From: Hungatella sp. UBA3147
Lineage (GTDB): Bacteria > Bacillota > Clostridia > Lachnospirales > Lachnospiraceae
NCBI GenBank assembly: GCA_002365025.1
Contig: DEYX01000251.1
Span: 1-64,000, forward strand
Length of the DNA: 64,000 nucleotides
Direction of reading: 5' to 3'
Below the pieces are notes generated by a model. That model was not told the DNA's origin and did no database searches. It worked only from the letters and a program-made list of their open reading frames with translations. A program made the translations under genes and the position numbers. Of this stretch, positions 18,215 to 27,391 are shown piece by piece; the stretch's first letter is position 1; every line of letters begins with the position of its first letter.

Positions 18215-19801
18215 TTACCTCTCCCTATATTCGCTTGGCGTCATCCCTTCATACTTTTTGAATATCCGGCTGAAATAATTCGGATCGCTGTAGCCGGACA
18301 TAATACATACCTCCTTAATGCTGTATCTGGAATCTTCCAGAAGACGCCTGGCGTTTTTAATCCTGGTTCTGGTTACATACTCGATAAAGTTCTCTCCCAC
18401 CTCCTGTTTAAATAATTTACTGAAATAATAAGGACTTATGTCAACCATTCGGGAAGCATCGTCAAGAGAAATATCCTTAGCAAAATTCTCATCAATATAA
18501 CTCTTGACCCTGGAAACCACATTTTCATACTCCTTCTCCCTGGAAGTGCTGATGTTTTCGCATATCTCCCTTGTCTTATTTAAAAACCAGCGTCTTAGCG
18601 CGTCCGTATCTGGGGCTTCCGTCAGTTCTTCTAAGTAGTTCTCCCGATAACGGAAACCATAACGGACATTCCCTGCCTCAAAAGCCCGCCTCTCAAGCCT
18701 CATGACCAGCTCCAGTATCTTTACCTCTATATTTGATCTCACATTTCCGTCGTGAGCCAGCATCCAGTCAAAAAATTCACCGGCACAGGACAACGCGCCT
18801 TCCCGGTCCGCCTTTGTCCCCCTTTGAAGGTACTGGTTTTCTAAGTCCAGGGGATATTCTCCGTCATAATCAGCTACTGCCGGGATATCCGTGATATGCA
18901 CTACATGGCTGTCGCTGTCCCGCAGGGATTTCAAGGCCTCTTTATAGGAGTCTCTGATCCCTTCCAGCGGTTTTACAGAACCGATCCCTCCCCTGCATTT
19001 GATATCCGTGGTGCTTTCCAGTTTATGGATCATATTCCGGGTCCTTGTTATGATTTCCACCCGCTCCTCATACCGTACTTTTTCCTGTTCAAAGGATAAG
19101 AAAAGCACCAGCCGGTTTCCCATGGCAGGCCCCATGACACAATCAAAATAATCCTTAACAATCTCTCTGACCATGGGATAATACTTATTCACCCGGACGC
19201 TGACCCCTATGGCATTGGTCATGGTCCCTCCCTCAATGCTGTCCCCGAATTCCAGAATAATCATAAAGCCATAAGGGCTTTTTATGTCCAGCATTTCAAT
19301 GTATCCGTTCTTAGAAAGCTCTAAGTCCTCTTGAAGCACACTGTAGATGAACCCGCTTTCGATCATGGGAATTACGATCTCAAGCTTTTCCCTGATCTTT
19401 AAATCATCGCTTAACTTCTGTCTGGCCTCCTCCACCTGGTGCATGGCCTTTACGCACACATCCAGGATCTTCTTTTTATTGACCGGCTTCATGATAAATT
19501 CCATGACCCCTAAGTTCACCGCTTCCTGAGCATAAGAAAATTTATCATAGGCTGTTATGATAATGAATACAACAGAAGGATTGAATTTACGTACCTCCCT
19601 GATTGCCTGGATTCCGTTTAATCCAGGCATCTGAATATCCACGAATGCAATATCCGGCCGGAAGGAACCGGCCTGTTCAATGACCGCCCTGCCTGTTTTA
19701 ACACAGACGATCTCACAATCACTGCCGAAATTGGACTTTATGATATGACTGATGGATTCCAGCATGATCCCCTCATCATCAGCTAACAGTATGCGAAACA
19801 T
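18215..19801 (-). CDS. YesN-type response regulator with AraC DNA-binding domain
   Basis: A 528-residue regulator. The receiver domain has the acidic pair in LLADDE and the phosphoacceptor Asp55 in FVDIQMPG, with conserved Lys in FIMKPVNK. A long middle region is followed by a C-terminal AraC-type double helix-turn-helix (DISLDDASRMVDISPYYFSK, MSGYSDPNYFSRIFKKYEG). The start at 19801 (MFRILL) is preferred over the ATG six bases upstream because GGGGGAG is correctly spaced from it. It overlaps the kinase gene by about 20 bases. It probably activates sugar uptake genes. Confidence 0.92.
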   Translation of the reverse strand: MFRILLADDEGIMLESISHIIKSNFGSDCEIVCVKTGRAVIEQAGSFRPDIAFVDIQMPGLNGIQAIREVRKFNPSVVFIIITAYDKFSYAQEAVNLGVMEFIMKPVNKKKILDVCVKAMHQVEEARQKLSDDLKIREKLEIVIPMIESGFIYSVLQEDLELSKNGYIEMLDIKSPYGFMIILEFGDSIEGGTMTNAIGVSVRVNKYYPMVREIVKDYFDCVMGPAMGNRLVLFLSFEQEKVRYEERVEIITRTRNMIHKLESTTDIKCRGGIGSVKPLEGIRDSYKEALKSLRDSDSHVVHITDIPAVADYDGEYPLDLENQYLQRGTKADREGALSCAGEFFDWMLAHDGNVRSNIEVKILELVMRLERRAFEAGNVRYGFRYRENYLEELTEAPDTDALRRWFLNKTREICENISTSREKEYENVVSRVKSYIDENFAKDISLDDASRMVDISPYYFSKLFKQEVGENFIEYVTRTRIKNARRLLEDSRYSIKEVCIMSGYSDPNYFSRIFKKYEGMTPSEYRER

Positions 19802-21290
19802 GTACATCTCCCCCTCTTTTTGGAATCCTTAATACCACAGTGGTTCCTTTATCCTTCCCATCACTGAACATATGGAAAATACCGTCATCATCATAATAAA
19901 GCTCCAGCCGGGATATAACATTGCGAATACCGATCCCGGTAGAATTCTCCCCTTCTGCGGCTTGTCCACCGGCCAGGATGCTCTCAAGAGTTTCCATTTC
20001 CATTCCGGCCCCATTATCTCTGATGCGGATTTCTATTTTCTCCTCATGATTCTCCACGGTCAGATAAATTTCTCCCGGCCGTTCGATATTCCGGATCCCA
20101 TGGTTCACCGCATTCTCCACCAGGGGCTGTAAAATCATGCTTGGAATGGAAAAATCCATTGCCTCCTCATCGATCTTTGAATGATACCGGATATCCCCTG
20201 CAAAACGGACATTTAATATATAAACATAGTTCTCCACTGCCTCCACCTCTTCACGAATGGTGGCATCCCTTGAACCCTTTTTTACATTATATCGGAAAAA
20301 GTCCGCCATCTTTTCCATAAATACCGAAGTTTTCTCTGCATCCTCCATCATGGCCAGCTGGACCCCAGCGTTTAAGGAATTAAAAAGAAAGTGGGGATTG
20401 ATCTGGGACTGAAGATACTTTAACTGGGCTTCCTTTAAGTGGTTTTCCATTAAAAGCTCCCGCTCCTTCATCTCCTGCTCTTTTTCTGCGCTCTCCTTAA
20501 TTTTATTCACATACTCATCCAAACTGTCCACCATCTGATTAAAGGTTCCTGTTACGATCCCCAGTTCATCTCCGGTACCTAAGGACGGTACCTTTACGTG
20601 GAAATTCCCTTGCCCTACAAGCTTTGCCGTATGGGCTAAATTGGTGAGCGGTGTAACAATATCCTTTGTCATCATCATCATGACCGTCAGGCTTATGACC
20701 ATTACGATCATTAAGATCACAGTACTTATGACCTCCAGATACTGAAGGGCTGCCTGCAGAGTCTGATAGCTGGCGGAATTGTTTTTAAACTGCCGGCTGT
20801 TTAAGACTGAAATGTCACGGTTGATAAACTGGTAAAGCTTTAGAGCCGATTCGTAGGAGCTTTTGTATTTTTCTACATTCTGCCCCCTCTTGGCCTGTAC
20901 TGTCTCATCCGTGATAGCCAGATAACTGTCCGACATGTTGCGGATATTTTTTTCCAGGATCTGAATCTGATTATCCGTTACCGTAACATTAAGCCCCTCT
21001 AACAGCTTCCTGTAATCCTGCTCCGCCCGGTAATAATCAGTCAAGGACTCGGAATCCTTTACCTGTAAGTATTTGTACATGAAATTCTGTACATCGGAAA
21101 AAACATCCGACAGCTCATTGAGGTTCACATTGCTTATGTATACAGAATTCATACGCTCTACCATCTGGTTGATCTGGGCGTAGATGAATAAATTGCTGGC
21201 AAAAAGCGTGGCTGCCGTTACCGCAACTTCCAAAAACAGCTTGCGGGCAATCGGTAAGTTTTCCCATAGGTGTTCCCATTTATTTTTCAT
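19779..21290 (-). CDS. YesM-type sensor histidine kinase
   Basis: A 503-residue membrane kinase. It has one membrane segment near residues 17-35, an extracellular region of about 150 residues, a second membrane segment near 185-205 and a HAMP linker (IVTPLTNLAHTAK). The His_kinase motif QSQINPHFLFNSLN holds the phosphorylated His, and the ATP domain has VENAVNHGI, DNGAGM and GIGIRNV. It phosphorylates the YesN-type regulator encoded downstream. Its extracellular domain probably contacts the anchored binding protein encoded 11 bases upstream, as in XylFII-LytS systems (inference by analogy). Confidence 0.9.
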   Translation of the reverse strand: MKNKWEHLWENLPIARKLFLEVAVTAATLFASNLFIYAQINQMVERMNSVYISNVNLNELSDVFSDVQNFMYKYLQVKDSESLTDYYRAEQDYRKLLEGLNVTVTDNQIQILEKNIRNMSDSYLAITDETVQAKRGQNVEKYKSSYESALKLYQFINRDISVLNSRQFKNNSASYQTLQAALQYLEVISTVILMIVMVISLTVMMMMTKDIVTPLTNLAHTAKLVGQGNFHVKVPSLGTGDELGIVTGTFNQMVDSLDEYVNKIKESAEKEQEMKERELLMENHLKEAQLKYLQSQINPHFLFNSLNAGVQLAMMEDAEKTSVFMEKMADFFRYNVKKGSRDATIREEVEAVENYVYILNVRFAGDIRYHSKIDEEAMDFSIPSMILQPLVENAVNHGIRNIERPGEIYLTVENHEEKIEIRIRDNGAGMEMETLESILAGGQAAEGENSTGIGIRNVISRLELYYDDDGIFHMFSDGKDKGTTVVLRIPKRGGDVHVSHTVS

Positions 21291-21300
21291 AGCCGCTCCA

Positions 21301-22320
21301 CTAATTACTCATGAAATCAGACGTATTTGCCTTTGTTACAAACTGAAGATCCACACTGTAAAAGGAATTGGTCCTCCCGTCATGTATGGATTCGGTAAGA
21401 GCCTGCACGCTGAATTTCCCCATCTGGCCGGTGTCAATATAAAGGGTCATGGCCATCGTTCCCTTTCTCACCGCCTCTAAGGCTGCTTTTGATTTATAAT
21501 AGCCGATGACCTGAGTCTTACCTACGCTGTTATAGTCGATGACCGCCTGATACACAGCCTCCGTATCCACCTCATCCATGCAGACAATAATATCCGGGGG
21601 GCCCTGGGGGTTCTGAAACAAATTGCGCACAATTTCCTCAGCTTCAAATGCCCGTCCGGACGAGATCTTGATCTCTTCTACCTTAATCCGGTCTGCAGTT
21701 TCCTTTGAAGTGACCATCCGGTTGTTGATCTGATTAAAAATCTGGGACTGGTTGCTGTCAATGGAATTGTCATGAAGAAGCATCATCACTCTGGCCTTCC
21801 GGGAATCCTGGGGTAATATCTTTAAAATCTGATTTCCGTATTCCTGCCCCAGCTCATAGGAATTAATTCCAACATAGCTTTTACGGTCCGTAGCAGGTGC
21901 ATCGTTTAAAATCGTTACCACAGGTATTCCTTTTGCGGCCGCTTCATTGATCCGCTCTTCCAGCTTCTCTTCTCCCGTAAATTCCAGCAGGATCCCATCT
22001 ACCTTCGCCGCTATGCTCATGTCCATAAAATCCACTGCATTATACTCCGATGACTGGTTTCTTCCCTTCAGCTCCACATAAGCATCGTATAAGGCCGCTT
22101 CCTTCCGTACACTCTGGTACACGTCATTCCAGAACTGAGAATCCAGGTCATTGATGATCATGACATAATGGTATCGGTAGGTTCTGGTATTTTCCGCATG
22201 TTCTACCCCGATTCTTTTTAACACGAATCCGTAAAAGGAGGTGGTCAATAGCGTAAGAAATACGATACTGGACAATCCCCCCAGAACCAGCAGCAGCAGG
22301 CTTTTCTTTCTGTTATCCAT
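21301..22320 (-). CDS. Membrane-anchored sugar-binding sensor protein
   Basis: A 339-residue protein with an uncleaved N-terminal membrane helix (LLLLVLGGLSSIVFLTLLTT) followed by a type 1 periplasmic-binding-protein domain (YVMIINDLDSQFWNDVYQSV, DGILLEFT, GIPVVTILND, YVGINSYELGQEYG). There is no lipobox. It is the first gene of the sensory operon. Such anchored binding proteins sense a sugar outside and signal to a YesM/LytS kinase. The start MDNRKK has AAGGGG well placed upstream; the ATG 18 bases earlier does not. Confidence 0.85.
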   Translation of the reverse strand: MDNRKKSLLLLVLGGLSSIVFLTLLTTSFYGFVLKRIGVEHAENTRTYRYHYVMIINDLDSQFWNDVYQSVRKEAALYDAYVELKGRNQSSEYNAVDFMDMSIAAKVDGILLEFTGEEKLEERINEAAAKGIPVVTILNDAPATDRKSYVGINSYELGQEYGNQILKILPQDSRKARVMMLLHDNSIDSNQSQIFNQINNRMVTSKETADRIKVEEIKISSGRAFEAEEIVRNLFQNPQGPPDIIVCMDEVDTEAVYQAVIDYNSVGKTQVIGYYKSKAALEAVRKGTMAMTLYIDTGQMGKFSVQALTESIHDGRTNSFYSVDLQFVTKANTSDFMSN

Positions 22321-22352
22321 GGTTTTCCCCTTTTTCATATAGCACTAGAACC

Positions 22353-22358
22353 ATTATA
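22353..22358 (-). promoter_or_regulatory. Candidate -10 box for the sensory operon
   Basis: TATAAT on the minus strand, about 33 bases upstream of the first start codon. The -35 at 17 bases spacing is poor (TTTATT), so this may be an activated or weak promoter. Confidence 0.45.
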
Positions 22359-22388
22359 CTAAATCACTGGAAAAAAATAAATGGAAAA

Positions 22389-22411
22389 CAGTCCGGAATT
22401 TTACCGGACTG
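22389..22411 (-). terminator. Perfect hairpin upstream of the sensory operon promoter
   Basis: CAGTCCGG and CCGGACTG form a perfect 8-bp stem with a 7-base loop. On the minus strand it is followed by GTTTTCC and a run of Ts. It lies upstream of the -10 box and follows no present minus-strand gene. Confidence 0.5.
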
Positions 22412-22532
22412 ACAGAAAAGTTATTATAAATTGTTAATTTTTTAATTATTTAAAAATGGGTCTTGCAATTGATTTTTAATTAACTTATCTTTATCTTAAG
22501 GATATCCTTTATAACTTAAAGGAGGAAACAAT

Positions 22533-23507
22533 ATGAATCAAGAAAAAATGAAAGAGCTTGAAAAGACGATTAACAGTGACTATAGCAATATTGCAGGCAT
22601 ACTTGTACAAAAAAATGGTATAAGACTATATGAAAACTATTTTAATGGATATACCGCCGATAACGCAGTACATGTGTTTTCGGTGACAAAGAGCGTATTT
22701 TCTGCATTGATTGGTATCGCCATTGATAAGGGCTTCATCAAAAGTGCAGACCAGAAGGTATTAGACTTTTTCCCTGATTACGCGGTTAAAGCAGGCGAAA
22801 AAACAATACAGAAAATTACGCTTAAGAATTTACTTACCATGACGGCCCCATATAAATATAAGTCTGAGCCATACGAAGAGTTTTTCGCAAGCGATAACTG
22901 GGTAGATGCCGCCCTTGATTTATTGGGAGGCGAGAAACATACAGGAGAATTTATGTATTCTCCTATCATAGGCACTCATATCTTGTCAGGCATTCTTATA
23001 AAGGCGGCAGAGCAGCCGGTACTTGATTTTGCTGTGGAACATTTATTCTCTCCACTGGGAATCAAGGTTACGCACAATGTGGTACTGCGCAATAAAGAAG
23101 AGCATATCGCTGTTATGAATGATAAGAACACCAGCGGCTGGGTCGTTGACCCACAAGGGTTAAACACGGCAAGCTGGGGGCTTTTCCTGACGCCTGAGGA
23201 TATGGTAAAAATAGGTCAATTGTATCTAAACAATGGAAAATGGGAAAATAGACAAATCATTTCAGAGAAATGGATAGAAGAAAGCACAAAGGAGCATATC
23301 AGATTGGATCGGCTGTCTTATGGCTACCTGTGGTGGATATTTGATTATAAAGAACCTATTTATGCAGCTTTGGGAGACGGAGGAAATGTAATTTACATCA
23401 ATACAAAGAAAAAGATGGTTGTTTCTATCGCTTCTCTTTTTGTGCCGGACGTTAAGGACAGGATAGGGCTTATTATGGAGCGTATTGAACCAATATTTGA
23501 GGACTGA
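22533..23507 (+). CDS. Serine hydrolase of the beta-lactamase class C family
   Basis: A 324-residue protein of the class C beta-lactamase / esterase / D-alanyl peptidase fold. The nucleophile motif is S-V-T-K in VFSVTKSVFSALIG (SxxK). The second motif position reads YSPIIG, where many members have YSN. The late glycine motif is GDGGN. The start follows AAAGGAGG. No signal peptide is apparent, so it is probably cytoplasmic. Substrate is unknown. It stands alone and divergent from the sensory operon, with its own terminator. Confidence 0.8.
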   Translation: MNQEKMKELEKTINSDYSNIAGILVQKNGIRLYENYFNGYTADNAVHVFSVTKSVFSALIGIAIDKGFIKSADQKVLDFFPDYAVKAGEKTIQKITLKNLLTMTAPYKYKSEPYEEFFASDNWVDAALDLLGGEKHTGEFMYSPIIGTHILSGILIKAAEQPVLDFAVEHLFSPLGIKVTHNVVLRNKEEHIAVMNDKNTSGWVVDPQGLNTASWGLFLTPEDMVKIGQLYLNNGKWENRQIISEKWIEESTKEHIRLDRLSYGYLWWIFDYKEPIYAALGDGGNVIYINTKKKMVVSIASLFVPDVKDRIGLIMERIEPIFED

Positions 23508-23591
23508 GTATAACGAGCCCCCATGCTCAGCATGATAACCCAAATGCAGGGCAGAAGGTGTAACTGTACCAAACCGAAATAACCATATAAT

Positions 23592-23627
23592 AAAAAACAG
23601 GCTCATAGCAAATCTTGAGCCTGTTTT
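23592..23627 (+). terminator. Terminator of the serine hydrolase gene
   Basis: CAGGCTCA and TTGAGCCTG form the stem, followed by TTTT. Confidence 0.8.
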
Positions 23628-23631
23628 AAAC

Positions 23632-23668
23632 AGCATTGCAGTCTGGCTTTTAGCCAGGCTGCAATGCT
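23632..23668 (-). terminator. Terminator of the downstream polysaccharide operon
   Basis: A nearly perfect 16-bp stem, AGCATTGCAGCCTGGC with GCCAGACTGCAATGCT, lies directly after the stop of the GT2 gene, with TTTAAAAC following on the minus strand. Confidence 0.7.
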
Positions 23669-23674
23669 CAGTGT

Positions 23675-24631
23675 TTATCTTTCTTTTTTCCAATATTCCT
23701 TGTTCATAGTAAAGCTTAAAACCAGCCCCTTAGGCAGGCTGCGATACCGTTTTCCCATAAGATATCCCATGTATTTAAAACCACTCTTTACAATTACACC
23801 GGGAATGAGCCATGGCTTTTTTACCTTTAAAAGCCAGGCGCAGGTCTTTTTCACAAGGCGGATCCCCTCACCTTCCGAGCGGATTCCCTCAAACACCTCC
23901 GGGTGGTCGGCCTGGGATACTGCAAGATCAAAATTCCGCTTAAACTGGGCGATGCAGCCGTAATTATGGGAATGATACACGTTTGCATCGGCTGCATAGG
24001 CTACCGCTTGCCCCCGGCGTCTTACTGCATTTCCCGCATAAATCATATCCTCATTAAAAATAGTCCGTTTAATAAATCCGCCGGCCTCCATAAATGCAGC
24101 CCGGTCATAGGCACAGCAGACGTTGGAGGCAAAAAAGGTCTTGATTCCCAGCTCCTTTAGGTCTCCGCCTGTTTTCACCCGGCTTTGTTCCGGATAATTA
24201 AAGGAACGGGTATACTGCTCCGCCAGGGCACAGTCAGGATTCGGCAGCTGCCTTCCATAGGCCATGACCACCTTTTCTCCGCCTTTTCCTGTCTGGTCAA
24301 GGCCTCTTACCAGCGCTCCTATTAAATTCCCATCGGACGGAACTGCATCATCAGTCATAAATACCATAATATCTGCCTCAGAATAACCGGCTCCCTGGTT
24401 TCTGGTGCCGCCATGGTCAAATTCCTCTTTTGTCACGTGGTGTACTTCCAGATTGGGGACCCAGCCATATTCCTCATCCTTCCAATAGGACCGTTCCGTG
24501 TTCATGATGATGATCCGCCGGATAGGATATGACTGTTCCCTCAGGCGTTTAAGCAAAAGCTGCAGCTTTTCATCAGGTCTATATACGGGAATAATCACAT
24601 CTACCGATTTTTCCTGCCTTTTTTCTTCCAT
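23675..24631 (-). CDS. GT2 glycosyltransferase (rhamnosyltransferase-like)
   Basis: A 318-residue GT-A fold enzyme. VDVIIPVYRPDEKLQLLLKR opens the nucleotide-binding fold, and the metal-binding region is IMVFMTDDAVP. The pattern HHVTKEEFDHGGTRNQGA is typical of rhamnosyltransferases that act on cell-wall polysaccharides. ANVYHSHNY follows in the acceptor half. The start has AGGAAAA upstream. It is the last gene of the operon with DUF2142, DUF2304, GT2 and flippase genes. Donor probably dTDP-rhamnose (inference). Confidence 0.85.
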   Translation of the reverse strand: MEEKRQEKSVDVIIPVYRPDEKLQLLLKRLREQSYPIRRIIIMNTERSYWKDEEYGWVPNLEVHHVTKEEFDHGGTRNQGAGYSEADIMVFMTDDAVPSDGNLIGALVRGLDQTGKGGEKVVMAYGRQLPNPDCALAEQYTRSFNYPEQSRVKTGGDLKELGIKTFFASNVCCAYDRAAFMEAGGFIKRTIFNEDMIYAGNAVRRRGQAVAYAADANVYHSHNYGCIAQFKRNFDLAVSQADHPEVFEGIRSEGEGIRLVKKTCAWLLKVKKPWLIPGVIVKSGFKYMGYLMGKRYRSLPKGLVLSFTMNKEYWKKER

Positions 24632-24718
24632 TGCATTTTCCTACCTTCCAGTAAAATACTCCGCCAGCAGCCGCCAGGATCAAGCGAGCTTTCATCCGGC
24701 TCGTTGCCTTCGTATGAA

Positions 24719-26323
24719 TCAGTAGCGCAGACACGCCGTGGAACAGATGCGTATCAGGGCATAGATGCTCACAAAGCATTCCAGATACCATGCACTTTTC
24801 CTTAAATCCATGTTAATAACCAGGCGTTTATCAAATAAAACTAACAGCACGAGGGGCAGCAGGGGGATAAAATACCTTCCCTGGACACCTGTTATATAGG
24901 TAAGCTCCCGTGGCGTCCAGCCTAATAGCATGGAAGCAAGAACCAGGCAGGAACTTAAAAACACCAGAATGACCATCCAGAGCTTCTGGCCGCCAGACAT
25001 CGGAGTTTCTTCCCCTTCTCTCCTTATCACGCTGACAAAGAGCACATACCACAAAATCATGAGACAGAAGGGGGGCACGGTCAGGTTAGGGTCCAGATTG
25101 CCCAGAAATCCTCCAAGCATGGTAGTCAGATAATAATCAAACTGGGTCACCAGGGTTTCATAATATACTTGAAAGATACGATAGGGGTGTTCCCATACAT
25201 CCTGCAGTGTATATCCTGCTGCTTCACTCCAGCCCACATAGCTTTCCGTTGTGGTTGCCCACGCAGATAGGACCAGACGGTTTACCAAAAACACCGCCAG
25301 AACGACTGCAGTTATCACACTTATGACAGAGATCCAGTAATTCCTTTTTGACTTAAACTTAGAAGAAGGAATAAACAGGCAGATCCCGGCCACCGGCAGA
25401 TAAACGATCTTTCCAGGCTCCAGAATGATCAGCAAAAGCGCCAGAAGAACCGTATCCTTTACGGTCACTTTCTCTTTCTCAAAGGCTAAGTAAAAGCACC
25501 AGGCCAGAAAAAGCATTGACAGGCCGATAAAGGCTGTATCATAGGAAAAGGAAGCAGCCAGATGAAGGGTCATAGGAAGACATGATACCGCCATGAGAAG
25601 CTCTTTTTTAAATGGCATGATCCTCACAGCCAGGGCTGCCATACCTGCAAAAGTAAGAAGATTGAACAGCCTTCCAAGATATACCAAAGGGATGTATCCC
25701 AGATGAAGCAGCCTGGCAAGGCAAATCCCAAAGGCCTGGGGTAAGTAAACCACAGGCGTAGTGTTCACCGGTATTTCATAGCGGACCGTCATTCCCTGGC
25801 TGTTATCAAGGGAAAACATCTCCTTAAGGACCAGGTTGTATGTGGCCCGTCCCACATTGGTATAAAGTCCGGGAGCATCATCGCCGCTCCGCACCAGAAC
25901 ATTGGCTCCCCGGCTGATCCTCTCCTTTTCCTCTTCTGTTGCATGGGAAAGAAAGGAGTCATCTGCCACTGCCGGTTTTCCCATAAGCTGGCTGGAGAGC
26001 CGGTAAGCGCTGGTAAAATGGGCCGCCTCATCGGGCGTTGAAAAGGGGGTCAAAACCAGCATATAAAACAGTCCAAGAATCACCACTGTCCCCGGAAACA
26101 ATAAGGAGGCTGGAATCTTAACGATCCACAAAGCTGCTCCTAAACACGCCAGAAATCCACAACCGAACACGATGATCCACCAGTAAAAGCGGCGGACTGC
26201 CTCAAATTCCGGTGAGGGAATTCCCACAATGGTTTCCTCATAGGTTTTTATAAAGAGAAAGGCGAGAAAGAAACAAGTTCCCGCCGTAAGCCACAATCCC
26301 TTTTTATTCAGAATGAGCTTCAT
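24719..26323 (-). CDS. DUF2142 polytopic membrane protein
   Basis: A 534-residue membrane protein with about 12 hydrophobic segments. The motif VLTPFSTPDEAAHFTSAYRL, with an acidic pair after a membrane segment, is characteristic of DUF2142 proteins, which resemble GT-C glycosyltransferases that use lipid-phosphate sugars. QGRYFIPLLPL near the C-terminus also fits. The start MKLILNKK has GGAGGAAGG upstream and overlaps the DUF2304 gene by 20 bases. It probably transfers a sugar from a polyprenyl carrier on the outer face of the membrane (inference). Confidence 0.8.
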   Translation of the reverse strand: MKLILNKKGLWLTAGTCFFLAFLFIKTYEETIVGIPSPEFEAVRRFYWWIIVFGCGFLACLGAALWIVKIPASLLFPGTVVILGLFYMLVLTPFSTPDEAAHFTSAYRLSSQLMGKPAVADDSFLSHATEEEKERISRGANVLVRSGDDAPGLYTNVGRATYNLVLKEMFSLDNSQGMTVRYEIPVNTTPVVYLPQAFGICLARLLHLGYIPLVYLGRLFNLLTFAGMAALAVRIMPFKKELLMAVSCLPMTLHLAASFSYDTAFIGLSMLFLAWCFYLAFEKEKVTVKDTVLLALLLIILEPGKIVYLPVAGICLFIPSSKFKSKRNYWISVISVITAVVLAVFLVNRLVLSAWATTTESYVGWSEAAGYTLQDVWEHPYRIFQVYYETLVTQFDYYLTTMLGGFLGNLDPNLTVPPFCLMILWYVLFVSVIRREGEETPMSGGQKLWMVILVFLSSCLVLASMLLGWTPRELTYITGVQGRYFIPLLPLVLLVLFDKRLVINMDLRKSAWYLECFVSIYALIRICSTACLRY

Positions 26324-26675
26324 GATGACCTTCCTCCTTTTCCCTGGCATCTTCCCGGTCCAGAGCAAGCATCTGGATCAGTTCCGTCATTTTCCGCTCC
26401 AGCTGGGATATTTTGACAGACTGGAAGAAAACCTTTACCAGCAGGATAAATATCATGAAGGTAAAGATAAAATTAGCGGTGGAATAGGTTCCCACCATCC
26501 GGGAAATGATATCAGCCAATGGAGGGAATAAGCTGAATACCACCAAAAGCAGGGCAAACATCACCCAAAAGATAGAATCCTCTATCTTCATCTTAGAATG
26601 GCGTATTCTTCTAAGTACATAAAATGTAAGTAATATGGAAACGCATATCAGTACGCAGCGAAGCAAAACTGTCAT
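26304..26675 (-). CDS. DUF2304 small membrane protein
   Basis: A 123-residue protein with three membrane helices and a charged C-terminal tail (QMLALDREDAREKEEGHHEA). Motifs RRIRHSKMKIEDSIFWVMFA and LFPPLADIISR match DUF2304. These proteins commonly sit beside DPM1-like GT2 genes, as here, and may help in flipping or using polyprenyl-phosphate sugars. The GT2 partner lies 17 bases upstream and the DUF2142 gene overlaps downstream. Confidence 0.85.
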   Translation of the reverse strand: MTVLLRCVLICVSILLTFYVLRRIRHSKMKIEDSIFWVMFALLLVVFSLFPPLADIISRMVGTYSTANFIFTFMIFILLVKVFFQSVKISQLERKMTELIQMLALDREDAREKEEGHHEAHSE

Positions 26676-26692
26676 GTTCGTTCTCCCTTCCT

Positions 26693-27391
26693 TTATCTCC
26701 TGTCCCTAATGCGGAAACTCTGTACCAGCAATATGGAAAACAGCATCTTTCCCATATACCGGGCCGCATTGACCGGATTTAAATAGCTCTCTCCCAGAAT
26801 CCGTTCATCCATGATCACAGGAATTTCCGCGACCTTTGCCCCCTGGCTGATCAAATAGGAGATCGTATCCGGTTCCGGACCGTAATTTAACCCATCAGCA
26901 AATTCCTTGATCATCTTCCTGCTGAACATGCGCATACCAGAGGTAGGGTCACTGACCTTTACCCCAGTGGTGAACCAGATGGAGCCGCTTAAGAGCCTGC
27001 TCCCTAGCATCCGCATGGAATGGGGTTTCTTCCCTGTCATAAATCTGGAGCCGATAACAATATCATAGCCCTCGTCCATCTTCTCTTTCATGGGAAGGAT
27101 ATATTCCGGCCGGTGCTGCCCGTCCCCGTCAAACTGTATGGCATACCGGTAACCGCGCCTGTGAGCATATTTAAGCCCGGTCTGGAACGCTCCGGCAAGT
27201 CCCAGATTCATGGGCAGGTCAATGATCTTCCAGCCATGCTTTCTGCAGATATCTGCTGTTTGATCGGTAGAACCGTCATTAATGATCACATAATCAAACA
27301 TGGGATAGTTCGTAATGACATCTCCTACCACGCGCTCAATATTTAAAGCCTCATTGTATGCAGGTATTACTACCAGTACCTTATCCATCAT
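26693..27391 (-). CDS. DPM1-like GT2 polyprenyl-phosphate glycosyltransferase
   Basis: A 232-residue soluble or peripheral GT2 enzyme. VLVVIPAYNEALNIERVV opens the fold, followed by VIINDGSTDQTADIC, the metal site IQFDGDGQH, and DPTSGMRMFS. This is the dolichol-phosphate-mannose-synthase subgroup, which makes polyprenyl-phosphate-linked sugar as donor for GT-C enzymes. It lacks the C-terminal membrane helices of some members; the DUF2304 neighbour may supply the anchor. It overlaps the flippase stop by 4 bases. Confidence 0.9.
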   Translation of the reverse strand: MMDKVLVVIPAYNEALNIERVVGDVITNYPMFDYVIINDGSTDQTADICRKHGWKIIDLPMNLGLAGAFQTGLKYAHRRGYRYAIQFDGDGQHRPEYILPMKEKMDEGYDIVIGSRFMTGKKPHSMRMLGSRLLSGSIWFTTGVKVSDPTSGMRMFSRKMIKEFADGLNYGPEPDTISYLISQGAKVAEIPVIMDERILGESYLNPVNAARYMGKMLFSILLVQSFRIRDRR

